Shown: positions 51,723 through 59,966 of the stretch, piece by piece | Layout of the letters: each line of letters opens with the position of its first letter | Numbering within the stretch: the stretch's first letter is position 1 | Source: Halorussus limi | GTDB taxonomy: Archaea; Halobacteriota; Halobacteria; Halobacteriales; Haladaptataceae | DNA length: 64,000 nucleotides | Assembly (NCBI RefSeq): GCF_023238205.1 | Contig: NZ_CP096659.1 | Span: 3,179,626 to 3,243,625 of the forward strand | Direction of reading: 5' to 3' | Notes under the pieces: model-generated | What the model was told of the DNA's origin: nothing | Seen by the model: only the letters and a program-made list of their open reading frames with translations | Database searches by the model: none | Made by a program: the position numbers and the translations under genes

Positions 51723-52904
51723 CTACTTCGCGGTGCTCACGATTTTCACCACGTCGCCTTCCTCCAACTCGTAGTCGTCGCCGATTTCCCGGTTGGTCTT
51801 CCCGTTGACGGCGTGGAGGTAGCCGTCGCCGATGTCGCTGTGGACCGCGTAGGCGAGGTCCACGGGCGTGGACCCGCGCGACAGGAGGAAGGCGTCGGGC
51901 AGGACGTTGCCCTTCGCGTCGGTCCACTTGGTCTCGTTCTGGACCGGGTAGGCCGTAATCTGGTCGAGCAGGTCGTAGACCGCGGCGTTCAGCGACTCCT
52001 GCACTCCGGTCCCGCCCCAATCGCGCATGACCTCCCGAATCCGTTCGAGGCCGCTCTCCTGTTCCCCGCTGAGGTCGCCGACCACCTCGAAGTCCTCGTC
52101 GCCGGGGTCGTAGTCCACGACGCCGGCCTGCTCGGCCTGCCGGAGCGCCAACTCGCCCTCCGCGGTCGCCGGAATCACGGGCTTGCCGGTCTCCTTGAGT
52201 CGCTCGACGTTCTCCGGGGGAGCCACGTCGGCCTTGTTCGCCACGAGGATGATGGGCTTGGTTCGGGCGCGCACGTCGCGAGCGAGCGCGACTCGGTGGT
52301 CGTCGGTCCACTGAATCGGGTCTTCGGGATAGTCGAGGTCCCGGAGGCTGGCGGCCACGTCGGCCTCGCTCGCGCCGAACCCGGTCAGCATGTCGGCCAG
52401 CGCGTCGTCGATGTCGAAGTCGGGCGACCGGGACTTGCGCTCGACGCTCTCCCAGTTGCGCTCGACGATGCTGGCGAGCCACTGGTCCATCTCTTCCTCG
52501 ATGAAATCGACCTCCTCGACGGGGTCGTACGTGCCGATTTCGACGGGGTCGCCCTCCTCGTTGGTGCCGCCGGAGGCGTCCACGACGTTGATAATCGCGT
52601 CGGCGTTCGTGAGTTCGTCGAGGAACTGGTTGCCGAGGCCCCGGCCCTCGTGGGCCCCGGGGACGAGTCCGGCCACGTCGAGCAGTTCGATGGGGACGTA
52701 GCGCTTGCCGCCGTGGCAGTTCTCGTCGCCGCAGCGCTCGTCGCGTTCGAGACAGGGGCAGTCGGTCCGGACGTGGCTCACGCCCCGGTTGGCGTCGATG
52801 GTCGTGAACGGGTAGTTGGCCACGTCCACGTCGGCCATCGTCGCGGCCTTGTAGAAGGTGGACTTGCCCGCGTTGGGCTTGCCCGCCAGCGCGATGGAAA
52901 TCAT
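51723..52904 (-). CDS. OBG-family GTPase with TGS domain (YchF-related)
   Basis: This 393-residue protein has G1 GKPNAGKST, G2 YPFTTIDAN, G3 DVAGLVPGAHEGRGLG, and the base-specificity motif ANKAD (NKxD), which predicts GTP rather than the ATP used by true YchF (NMxE). A Cys cluster (CPCLERDERCGDENC, about 49-63) may bind zinc, and the C terminus is a TGS domain (SRGSTPVDLAYAVHSDIGDGY). Such proteins bind ribosomes. It begins divergently from the repeat region at 52905-53067. Confidence 0.88.
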   Translation of the reverse strand: MISIALAGKPNAGKSTFYKAATMADVDVANYPFTTIDANRGVSHVRTDCPCLERDERCGDENCHGGKRYVPIELLDVAGLVPGAHEGRGLGNQFLDELTNADAIINVVDASGGTNEEGDPVEIGTYDPVEEVDFIEEEMDQWLASIVERNWESVERKSRSPDFDIDDALADMLTGFGASEADVAASLRDLDYPEDPIQWTDDHRVALARDVRARTKPIILVANKADVAPPENVERLKETGKPVIPATAEGELALRQAEQAGVVDYDPGDEDFEVVGDLSGEQESGLERIREVMRDWGGTGVQESLNAAVYDLLDQITAYPVQNETKWTDAKGNVLPDAFLLSRGSTPVDLAYAVHSDIGDGYLHAVNGKTNREIGDDYELEEGDVVKIVSTAK

Positions 52905-53023
52905 GCGAGAAGCTACCGGCGTATCGGGGAACTGCCTTTCGGTTCCGCGGGTTCCGGGCGCGGGCAGTCGGTCGTCGGGGGTCGGGCGGCCGACCGCTCG
53001 CGGCCCGGGCGCGCGACGACGCT

Positions 53024-53090
53024 CGGAACGCGCCGAAATTCGATTCAGAACGCGCCGAACCCCGGACTCAGAACGCGCCGAGACTCGATT
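53024..53090. repeat. 22-23-bp tandem repeat spanning the end of the DUF2797-like gene
   Basis: Three head-to-tail copies of about 22 bp share the core agaacgcgccga (the first copy has ggaacgcgccga). The rightmost copy contains the last codons and TGA of the minus-strand gene, and the others lie just downstream of it. On the minus strand they end TTCTGA, TTCTGA and TTCCGA, so the stop codon is itself repeated once. Confidence 0.75.
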
Positions 53091-53880
53091 GAAGCTGTCG
53101 CAGACTCTCCTCCTCGGTGACCTCGTAGCCGACTAAATCCCGCAAATCGACCGCGTAGGTCGTGCCGCCGCGGGCCAGCACCAGCACCCGGCCCTGCACG
53201 CCGACGACTTCGCCGGTCGCCAGCGTCTCCGCGACGGGTCGGGTCGAGAGGTCGAGGCCGTAGTCGAAGTCGAACCGCTCGACGGGGTCGAACTCGGCGA
53301 GGGCGTCGTGCCACGCCGCGGCGTCCACGTCGCGGTGGAGCCCCGAAATCTTGTCGGGGACCCGCACTCGGTCGGTGAACTCCTCGGCCAACTGGGACTC
53401 GATTTCGCGGGCGACCCGGCCGTTCTCGACCGTCCGGAGGTGGGCCGCGCGGTCCGCGCCCTGTTCTCGCAGGCGCGTGCGGAGTCGCCACTCTCTGGTC
53501 ACGCCGACCTTGAACGTCGCGGGCGCGAACGCGGCGAGGTAGATGGCGTGGTCGTCGTAGCAGTCCATCTCGTCCTTCAGACAGGTGCCGGTACATCGTG
53601 CGCAGACCCACGTGCTGGTGTGCTGGTCGCAGTAGGGCGCGCCCTCGTTTGCGCACTCGTAGTGGGTCGGGCCGTCGAGTGCGCCCGCGCACCGGCGCTC
53701 GCCGAGCGAATAGCCGAGCGTCCGGCCGGGTTCGAGTCGCTCGCGACGCACCGCTCCGTCGTCCGCGACGACCAGCGCCCCGCGTACACGCTCGTCGTTT
53801 CCGCTCCCGTCGCTCTCGTCGCTTCCGTCCTCGCCGCTCGCACCGCCCTCGCGCTCCGTCTCGTACCCGACGATTTGCAC
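53068..53880 (-). CDS. DUF2797 family protein
   Basis: This 270-residue protein has an acidic N-terminal about 30 residues. A Cys cluster then follows in RRCAGAL, ECANEGAPYCDQH, WVCARCTGTCLKDEMDCYDDH, likely zinc-binding. A GIY-YIG-like stretch comes next, IYLAAFAPATFKVGVTREWRLRTRL. These are the hallmarks of the DUF2797 family, of unknown function. A 22-bp tandem repeat includes its stop codon. Confidence 0.8.
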   Translation of the reverse strand: MQIVGYETEREGGASGEDGSDESDGSGNDERVRGALVVADDGAVRRERLEPGRTLGYSLGERRCAGALDGPTHYECANEGAPYCDQHTSTWVCARCTGTCLKDEMDCYDDHAIYLAAFAPATFKVGVTREWRLRTRLREQGADRAAHLRTVENGRVAREIESQLAEEFTDRVRVPDKISGLHRDVDAAAWHDALAEFDPVERFDFDYGLDLSTRPVAETLATGEVVGVQGRVLVLARGGTTYAVDLRDLVGYEVTEEESLRQLQSSLGAF

Positions 53881-54034
53881 GAGACCGGCTACGGGTTCGG
53901 TTCCTAAAGGCGTGCGGTTTGCTCCCCCAATTGTTTTCCCCTTTCCAACTACGCCAACAACTCCACTCTAGATATAAAATTAGTATATTTTTCTTAGAAA
54001 AATTCATTAGGGCTTAGTCTTATTTACACATGTC

Positions 54035-55231
54035 ATGATACGAAATGATAATGGTGTGTCGAGGCGTAACGTTCTGAAAGGCGTCGGTGCGTCCGTGGCG
54101 ACCGCGGGCGTGGGAAGCGGTCTGGCGGCGGCCAAGCCAGACGACACGGTCGAGGTCAACGTCGGGTTCGCGTCCGAGCGCGGTCGTCAGGCGGCGCTCA
54201 GTCAGGCCGAGGAGACGGTACGGAAGTTCGACTCCATCGACGTGGTCACGCTCCGCCTGCCCAAACAAGCCGCGACGGCGCTGGAGAAGAATCCGAACAT
54301 CCGGTACGTCGAGGAGAACGGCACGATGCAGGCGCTCGCCCAGACCCTGCCGTGGGGCGTCGACCGCGTGGACGCGGAGGTCGCGCACGCCAACGGCGAG
54401 ACGGGGTCGGGCGCGGACATCGCCATCGTGGACACGGGCATCGACGACGACCACCCCGACCTGCAGGGCAACCTCGGGACCGGCAAGGCCTTCGTCTCGT
54501 GTGGGAACGGCGGCTACTTCGGAAACTGCGGGTTCTCGGGCAACGACAACTCGTGTAACGAACCGTGGTCCGACGACAACGACCACGGGACCCACTGCGC
54601 GGGCATCGCCAACGCGGTGAACAACAGTCAGGGCGTCCGCGGCGTCTCCACCGAGGCGACGCTCCACGCGGTCAAGGTTCTGGACTGCTCGGGGAGCGGT
54701 TCGTTCTCGGACATCGCGGCGGGAATCGAGTACGTCGCGAATCAGGGCTGGGACGTGGCCAGCATGAGCCTCGGCGGCAGTTCGGGGTCGTCGGCGCTCA
54801 AGGACGCGGTTCAGTACGCGCAGGGGCAGGGCGTCCTGCTCGTCGCCGCGGCCGGGAACTCGGGTTCCTGTACCGACTGCGTGGGCTATCCCGCGGCCTA
54901 CTCCGAAGTCGTCGCGGTCAGTTCGACCAACAAGGACGACAACCTGTCGAGTTTCTCCTCGCAGGGTCCGGAGGTCGAAATCGCCGCGCCCGGCACCGAC
55001 ATCTACTCGACGGTTCCCAGCGGGTACGCCACCTTCTCGGGCACCTCGATGGCGTGTCCACACGTCGCGGGCGCTGGCGGTCAACTGATGGCCAACGGCG
55101 CGACCAACGGCGACGCCCGGAGCCAACTCAAGTCCACCGCCGAGGACGTCGGTCTGTCCAGCAACGAATCGGGGTCGGGTCTGCTCGACGTGGCCGCCGC
55201 GCTCGGTCTGGACTCCAGCGACAGCACGTAA
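54035..55231 (+). CDS. Tat-exported proteinase-K-like subtilase, copy 1 of 4
   Basis: This 398-residue protein has a twin-arginine signal (SRRNVLKGVG, to about 33), an inhibitor-I9-like propeptide (about 40-103, ending YVEENGTM) and an S8 catalytic domain. Active residues are Asp133 (IVDTGID), His184 (DHGTHCAG), oxyanion Asn275 (AAAGNSG) and Ser338 (SGTSMACP). HGTHC and CxxC (CTDC) resemble proteinase K-like extracellular enzymes. It has no C-terminal domain. The TATA-like TTCATTAGG lies about 29 nt upstream of the ATG. Two stretches are nearly identical to copy 2 (the Tat signal and residues 240-266), suggesting recent duplication or gene conversion. Confidence 0.93.
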   Translation: MIRNDNGVSRRNVLKGVGASVATAGVGSGLAAAKPDDTVEVNVGFASERGRQAALSQAEETVRKFDSIDVVTLRLPKQAATALEKNPNIRYVEENGTMQALAQTLPWGVDRVDAEVAHANGETGSGADIAIVDTGIDDDHPDLQGNLGTGKAFVSCGNGGYFGNCGFSGNDNSCNEPWSDDNDHGTHCAGIANAVNNSQGVRGVSTEATLHAVKVLDCSGSGSFSDIAAGIEYVANQGWDVASMSLGGSSGSSALKDAVQYAQGQGVLLVAAAGNSGSCTDCVGYPAAYSEVVAVSSTNKDDNLSSFSSQGPEVEIAAPGTDIYSTVPSGYATFSGTSMACPHVAGAGGQLMANGATNGDARSQLKSTAEDVGLSSNESGSGLLDVAAALGLDSSDST

Positions 55232-55391
55232 GCGATTCGCCGACCGCCGCTTTTTCGATAGTTCCGGGGTGGCGTCGCTTAGCGTCGCGTTTTCCTCCCG
55301 CGCATAACACTTGAGAACATCCCACTCAGACATTATTTCTATATTTTCACGAAAAACATTTATTGAGGGTTGGTGCCATTATTTCCATGCC

Positions 55392-56585
55392 ATGAGAGAT
55401 AACGACAATGGTGTGTCGAGGCGTAACGTTCTGAAAGTGGCCGGTGCGTCCGTCGCGACGGCCGCGGCGGGCGGTCTGGCGGCGGCCAAGCCGGACGATA
55501 CGGTCGAAATCAACGTCGGGTTCGCGTCCGGGAAAGGCCGACAGAAGGCGCTCGCCGCGGCCGACGAGGTCGTCCGGAAGTTCGACTCCATCGACGTGGT
55601 GACCATCCGCGCGGCCAAGCGGGCCGCGACGGCGCTGGAGAAGAACCCGAACGTCCGGTACGTCGAGGAGAACGGCACGATGGAAGCGCTCGCCCAGACC
55701 CTGCCGTGGGGACAGGACCGCGTCGACTCCGACGTGGTCCACGCGAACGGCGACCTCGGTGCCGGTGCCGACGTGGCCATCCTCGACACGGGCATCGACG
55801 ACGACCACCCCGACCTGACCGACCACCTCGGCAAGGGGAAGGCGTTCGTCACCTGCGACACGAGCGGTGGCTGTCGGTACGGCGCGAAACCCGCGGACAA
55901 CACGTGCAACTACTCGTGGACCGACGACAACAACCACGGGACGCACTGCGCGGGCATCGCGGCGGGCGACGACAACTCGCAGGGCGTCGTCGGTGCCGCG
56001 CCCGACGCGACGCTCCACGCGGTCAAGGTGCTGGACAAGTGCGGGAGCGGTACGTACTCGGACATCGCGGCGGGCGTCGAGTACGTCGCCGACCAAGGCT
56101 GGGACGTGGCCAGCATGAGCCTCGGCGGCAGTTCGGGGTCGTCGGCACTCAAGGACGCGGTCCAGTACGCGCAGGGGCAGGGCGTCTTCGTCGTCGCGGC
56201 CGCGGGTAACTCGGGTCCGTGTTCGGACTGCGTGAGCTACCCCGCCGCCTACTCCGAGGTCATGGCCGTGAGTTCGACCGCGAGCGACGACTCCCTCTCG
56301 GACTTCTCCAGCACGGGACCGGAAGTCGAGATAGCCGCGCCCGGCACCGACATCTACTCGTCGGTCGCGAACGGCGGCTACGACACCTACTCCGGTACCT
56401 CGATGGCGACGCCGCACGTCGCCGGCGTCGCGGGCCAACTCGCCTCGAACGGGACGACCGGCAGCGACATCCGGTCGACGCTGAAGAACTCGGCCGAGGA
56501 CATCGGTCTGGCCAGCAACGAATCGGGGTCGGGTCTGCTCGACGCCGCGGCCGCACTCGGCTACGACTCGTCGGACGACACGTAG
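55392..56585 (+). CDS. Tat-exported proteinase-K-like subtilase, copy 2 of 4
   Basis: This 397-residue paralogue has the same layout: Tat signal (SRRNVLKVAG), I9-like propeptide, S8 domain. Catalytic Asp132, His182, oxyanion Asn273 and Ser337 are intact. The ATG at 55392 is used, because the longer frame from 55311 would put the Tat motif too deep. A TATA-like CATTTATT is about 31 nt upstream. Its Cys-rich loop (residues 155-172, CDTSGGCRYGAKPADNTC) differs in spacing from copy 1. Confidence 0.93.
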   Translation: MRDNDNGVSRRNVLKVAGASVATAAAGGLAAAKPDDTVEINVGFASGKGRQKALAAADEVVRKFDSIDVVTIRAAKRAATALEKNPNVRYVEENGTMEALAQTLPWGQDRVDSDVVHANGDLGAGADVAILDTGIDDDHPDLTDHLGKGKAFVTCDTSGGCRYGAKPADNTCNYSWTDDNNHGTHCAGIAAGDDNSQGVVGAAPDATLHAVKVLDKCGSGTYSDIAAGVEYVADQGWDVASMSLGGSSGSSALKDAVQYAQGQGVFVVAAAGNSGPCSDCVSYPAAYSEVMAVSSTASDDSLSDFSSTGPEVEIAAPGTDIYSSVANGGYDTYSGTSMATPHVAGVAGQLASNGTTGSDIRSTLKNSAEDIGLASNESGSGLLDAAAALGYDSSDDT

Positions 56586-56866
56586 GCCGACCTTCGACCC
56601 GACTTCTTTTCGGAGCGCGAACGGCGTCGTCGTGCCCGACGGTTCGACCCTCGCCAGCGACGCGTCGCCGGCATCTCGGCGGCAGTGAGCGTACCGATGT
56701 GACCGACCGCGGTCGTCCTGTGACGCTCGGTCGATTTGCTCACCGAGTAAAACTCGCAAATGAGCATTCAGGCATCGAATCGCCTCGGAGCCGGGCTCAG
56801 ATTTTATTTCATTGTCAGATACTAGAATAAAAGTTTATTTCAGTAGTCTTCTATTGTTAGAATGCG

Positions 56867-57997
56867 ATGCTTGGTAACGAAAACGGCGTTTCCCGACGTA
56901 ACGTACTGAAAACTGCGGGCGGTTCCCTCGCCGCGATGGGCGCGACGGGCCTCGCGGCGGCCAAACCCGACGACACGGTCGAGGTCAACGTCGGGTTCGA
57001 CTCCGACAAGGGCCGCCAGATGGCGCTCTCCTCCGCGGACAACGTGGTCCGGAAGTTCGACTCCCTAGACGTCGTGACCGTTCAGGTCCCGAAGAAGGCC
57101 GCGACGTCGCTCGAAAGGAGCCCCGATATTCGGTACGTCGAGGAGAACGGCACGATGCAGGCGCTCGCCCAGACCCTGCCGTGGGGCGTCAATCGCGTGG
57201 ACGCCGACCGCGCGGCCTCGGGCGGAAGCGGTGCCGACGTGGCCATCATCGACACGGGTATCGACGGCAACCACCCCGACCTCGAAGCGAATCTCGGCGC
57301 AGGTGCCTACGCCGTCGCGTGTAACTCCTCCTCCGCGGAGTGCACCTACGGCTGGGGCGACGACAACGGCCACGGTACCCACTGCGCCGGTATCGCGGGC
57401 GCCGTCGACAACAATCAGGGCGTCGTCGGCGTCGGTGACGCCGTCACGCTCCACGCCGTGAAGGTCCTCAACTCCAACGGCGGTGGCTCCTACTCCGACA
57501 TCGCGGCCGGTATCGAGTACGTCGCCGACCAGGGCTGGGACGTGGGGTCGCTCTCGCTGGGCGGAAGTGCGTCCTCGACGGTCCGCGACGCGGTCCAGTA
57601 CGCCGACAGTCGCGGCGTCACGCTGGTCGCGGCGGCCGGGAACTCGGGTCCGTGTTCGGACTGCGTGGGCTACCCCGCCGCCTACCCCGAGACCATCGCA
57701 GTCAGTTCGACCAACAGGAACGACGACCTGTCGAGTTTCTCCTCGACCGGTCCCGAAGTCGACATCGCCGCGCCCGGTTCCGACATCTACTCGTCGTACG
57801 TCGGCGGCGGCTACAACACGCTCTCGGGCACCTCGATGGCGACCCCGCACGTCGCCGGTGCCGCGGGCATCCTCCGCGCGCAGGGCTACTCCAACTCGCA
57901 GGCCAAGAACCGACTCCTGAACACCGCCGAGAACATCGGTCTGGCCAGCAACGAGTCGGGCGCGGGCCTGCTCGACGTGGAAGCGGCGACTCAGTAA
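56867..57997 (+). CDS. Tat-exported proteinase-K-like subtilase, copy 3 of 4
   Basis: This 376-residue paralogue has the Tat signal SRRNVLKTAGG, I9-like propeptide and S8 domain with Asp129, His169, oxyanion Asn259 and Ser323. It is about 20 residues shorter, mostly because the loop before the catalytic His is only 22 residues and the C-terminal tail is trimmed. The Cys-rich loop has two Cys (ACNSSSAECTYG). An AT-rich TATA region (AATAAAAGTTTATTTC, 56825-56842) lies about 29 nt upstream. It has diverged further from copies 1 and 2 than they have from each other. Confidence 0.92.
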   Translation: MLGNENGVSRRNVLKTAGGSLAAMGATGLAAAKPDDTVEVNVGFDSDKGRQMALSSADNVVRKFDSLDVVTVQVPKKAATSLERSPDIRYVEENGTMQALAQTLPWGVNRVDADRAASGGSGADVAIIDTGIDGNHPDLEANLGAGAYAVACNSSSAECTYGWGDDNGHGTHCAGIAGAVDNNQGVVGVGDAVTLHAVKVLNSNGGGSYSDIAAGIEYVADQGWDVGSLSLGGSASSTVRDAVQYADSRGVTLVAAAGNSGPCSDCVGYPAAYPETIAVSSTNRNDDLSSFSSTGPEVDIAAPGSDIYSSYVGGGYNTLSGTSMATPHVAGAAGILRAQGYSNSQAKNRLLNTAENIGLASNESGAGLLDVEAATQ

Positions 57998-58350
57998 GCC
58001 GCCGCTCTCGGCACGCCGGCCCGGTAACTGCGGCGTCGTAGCAACCCCGCGACTCCCGCTCGAACGCGGTTCGTCATCCAACCGCGATTCACCCGACTCG
58101 TCACCCACCGCGACTCGTCACTCACCCAAGTCGTCACCCACCTGCGACACGTCGCCATCCGCGGGTGACGAAACGCGAGTCCCCCGCGTTTCCACCCCGT
58201 TCGCAGTCGGGCGTGGCCCCGGCAGGGCCGCGCCCCGGCGAGTCCGCCTGCCTTTCCGTTCGACAGTGAGACGAGTGCCGCATCACCCGCCATTTTGTTT
58301 CGTTAATTCTAGATGAAAATTTTTGTTCCGATAGGACGTATAGTCGAACG
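57998..58350. other. 353-bp intergenic region between protease copies 3 and 4
   Basis: It holds a 17-bp tandem repeat (58096-58146) and a C-rich stretch to 58290, then an AT-rich block (58296-58330) with the TATA-like AAAATTTTT about 30 nt before the copy 4 start. No frame is supported. Confidence 0.6.
58096..58146. repeat. 17-bp tandem repeat, three units
   Basis: Three consecutive 17-bp units (58096-58112, 58113-58129, 58130-58146) share the core TCGTCACCCACC or TCGTCACTCACC; degenerate partial copies flank them from 58069. The region lies in the spacer between protease copies 3 and 4. Confidence 0.7.
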
Positions 58351-59487
58351 ATGTTCGACGAACAGTCCATATCGCGACGCACCGTCCTCAAGACGACCGG
58401 CGGGTCGCTCCTCGCCGTCGGTGCGGGCGGTCTCGCCGGGGCCGACCCCGGCGAGACGGTCCGGGTCAACGTCGGGTTCGCGTCCGAGCGCGGCCGGTCG
58501 GCCGCCCTCGACGCCGCCGACGACGTGGTCCGGGAGTTCACCTTCGACGCCGCGACGCTCGACCTACCCAAGCGCGCGGCCACCGCACTCTCAGAGCGCG
58601 CCGGGGTGCGCTACGTCGAGCGCGACGGCACCGCTCGCGCGCTCTCGACGACGTGGGGTTACGACCGAATCGACGCCGACGTGGCGAACGCCAGCGGCTA
58701 CACCGGCGACGGGGCCGACGTGGCCGTCATCGACACGGGACTGCCCTGCGACGACCCCTGCCTGCCGAACGTCGGCGCGGGCGAGGCGTTCGTGGACTGC
58801 TCCGGCGGGTGTTGCGCGCCGTGGGACGACGACAACGGTCACGGCACGCAGGTCGGGGCCGTCATCGGCGCGAGCGAGGCCTGCGAGTGTACGACCGGTG
58901 TCGCTCCCGACGCGACCCTCCACGCGGTCAAGGTGCTGGACGGCTACGGCGCGGGGTCGTACTCCGACATCGCGGCGGGCGTCGAGTACGTCGCGAATCA
59001 GGGGTGGGACGTCGCCAACATCAGCCTCGGCGGTAGTTCCGGGTCGTCGGTCCTCCGGGATGCCGTGCAGTACGCGACCGACAACGGCGTCCTCCTCGTC
59101 GGCGCGGCGGGCGGGGGCGGTCCGTGTTCGAGTTGCGTGGGCTACCCCGCGGCCTACTCGGAGGTGGTCGCGGTCAGCGCGACCAATTCGAACGACGAAC
59201 TCGCCTCCTTCTCCAGCAGGGGGCCGGAAGTCGAACTCGCCGCGCCGGGGTCCGACGTCACCACGGGCGGGAGCGACGGCGGGTGCGCCACCTTCTCGGG
59301 CACGTCGTACGCCACCGCTCACGTCTCGGGCGTCGCCGCGCTCGTGATGGCCGAGGGCTACGCCAACACCGGCGCTCGCACCCGACTCCGGAACACCGCC
59401 GAGGACGTCGGCCTGTCGAGCGACGAGCAGGGGTACGGACTGGTGGATGCCGCGGCCGCGGTCGGACTCGATTCGGGCGACGACTGA
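58351..59487 (+). CDS. Tat-exported subtilase homologue, copy 4 of 4, oxyanion Asn missing
   Basis: This 378-residue paralogue has a Tat signal (SRRTVLKTTGG) and I9-like propeptide. Asp128 (VIDTG), His164 (GHGTQVG) and Ser319 (SGTSYATA) are present. The oxyanion-hole Asn of the AAAGNSG motif is replaced by Gly255 (GAAGGGGP), and the Pro after the Ser block is Ala (YATAH against MATPH). Asn loss usually cuts subtilisin activity drastically, so this copy is probably weak or inactive. The region before the His is shortened and Cys-rich (CSGGCCAPWD). It is the last protease before the inhibitor-like gene. Confidence 0.9.
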   Translation: MFDEQSISRRTVLKTTGGSLLAVGAGGLAGADPGETVRVNVGFASERGRSAALDAADDVVREFTFDAATLDLPKRAATALSERAGVRYVERDGTARALSTTWGYDRIDADVANASGYTGDGADVAVIDTGLPCDDPCLPNVGAGEAFVDCSGGCCAPWDDDNGHGTQVGAVIGASEACECTTGVAPDATLHAVKVLDGYGAGSYSDIAAGVEYVANQGWDVANISLGGSSGSSVLRDAVQYATDNGVLLVGAAGGGGPCSSCVGYPAAYSEVVAVSATNSNDELASFSSRGPEVELAAPGSDVTTGGSDGGCATFSGTSYATAHVSGVAALVMAEGYANTGARTRLRNTAEDVGLSSDEQGYGLVDAAAAVGLDSGDD

Positions 59488-59534
59488 GCGGTCCCCGCGA
59501 AAAGTTTTCAGGCCTCCGACGGCCAGTAGAAAGT

Positions 59535-59867
59535 ATGGCGCTTCAGAGTTCCGTCGACGCGACGGTCGAGTCCGACCGCGTGGTCTTCGAGTACACCGTC
59601 GAGAACGTCGGCGACGCCCCCGAGGAGGTTCAGTTCCGAAGTTCCCTGCTGGCCGACTTCGCGGTCGTGGCGGACGGCGAAGAGGTCTGGCGGGCCAGCG
59701 ACGACCAGATGTTCGCCCAGATGATACAGACCGAGCGCATCGACGCCGACGACGGCGAGACGTTCGCCGAGGCGTGGGACGACCCTGCGCCCGGCGACTA
59801 CACCGTCGTCGCCACCCTGAACGCGACCGGCGACGACGCCGAGGCCCGGACCGACTTCTCGGTGTAA
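59535..59867 (+). CDS. BsuPI-type intracellular proteinase inhibitor homologue
   Basis: This 110-residue protein, with no signal peptide, contains the BsuPI core: VQFRSSLLADFAVVADGEEVWRASDDQMFAQMI and FAEAWDDPAPGDYTVVATL. BsuPI of Bacillus inhibits its intracellular subtilisin. The start ATG at 59535 has an AAAGTTTTC TATA-like box about 31 nt upstream, so it has its own promoter. It lies 47 nt after copy 4 of the protease cluster. A role in holding folded, Tat-bound proteases in check in the cytoplasm is an inference from position and family; inhibition is not shown. Confidence 0.8.
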   Translation: MALQSSVDATVESDRVVFEYTVENVGDAPEEVQFRSSLLADFAVVADGEEVWRASDDQMFAQMIQTERIDADDGETFAEAWDDPAPGDYTVVATLNATGDDAEARTDFSV

Positions 59868-59966
59868 GTCGAGTCGCAACCCACCAGACTTCTGACAGAC
59901 TTCTTACCTAACTCCGTTTCAGCGAGTCTTGAAGTCGCTCGCGGCAGGAGTTCGACCCGAGAACGC

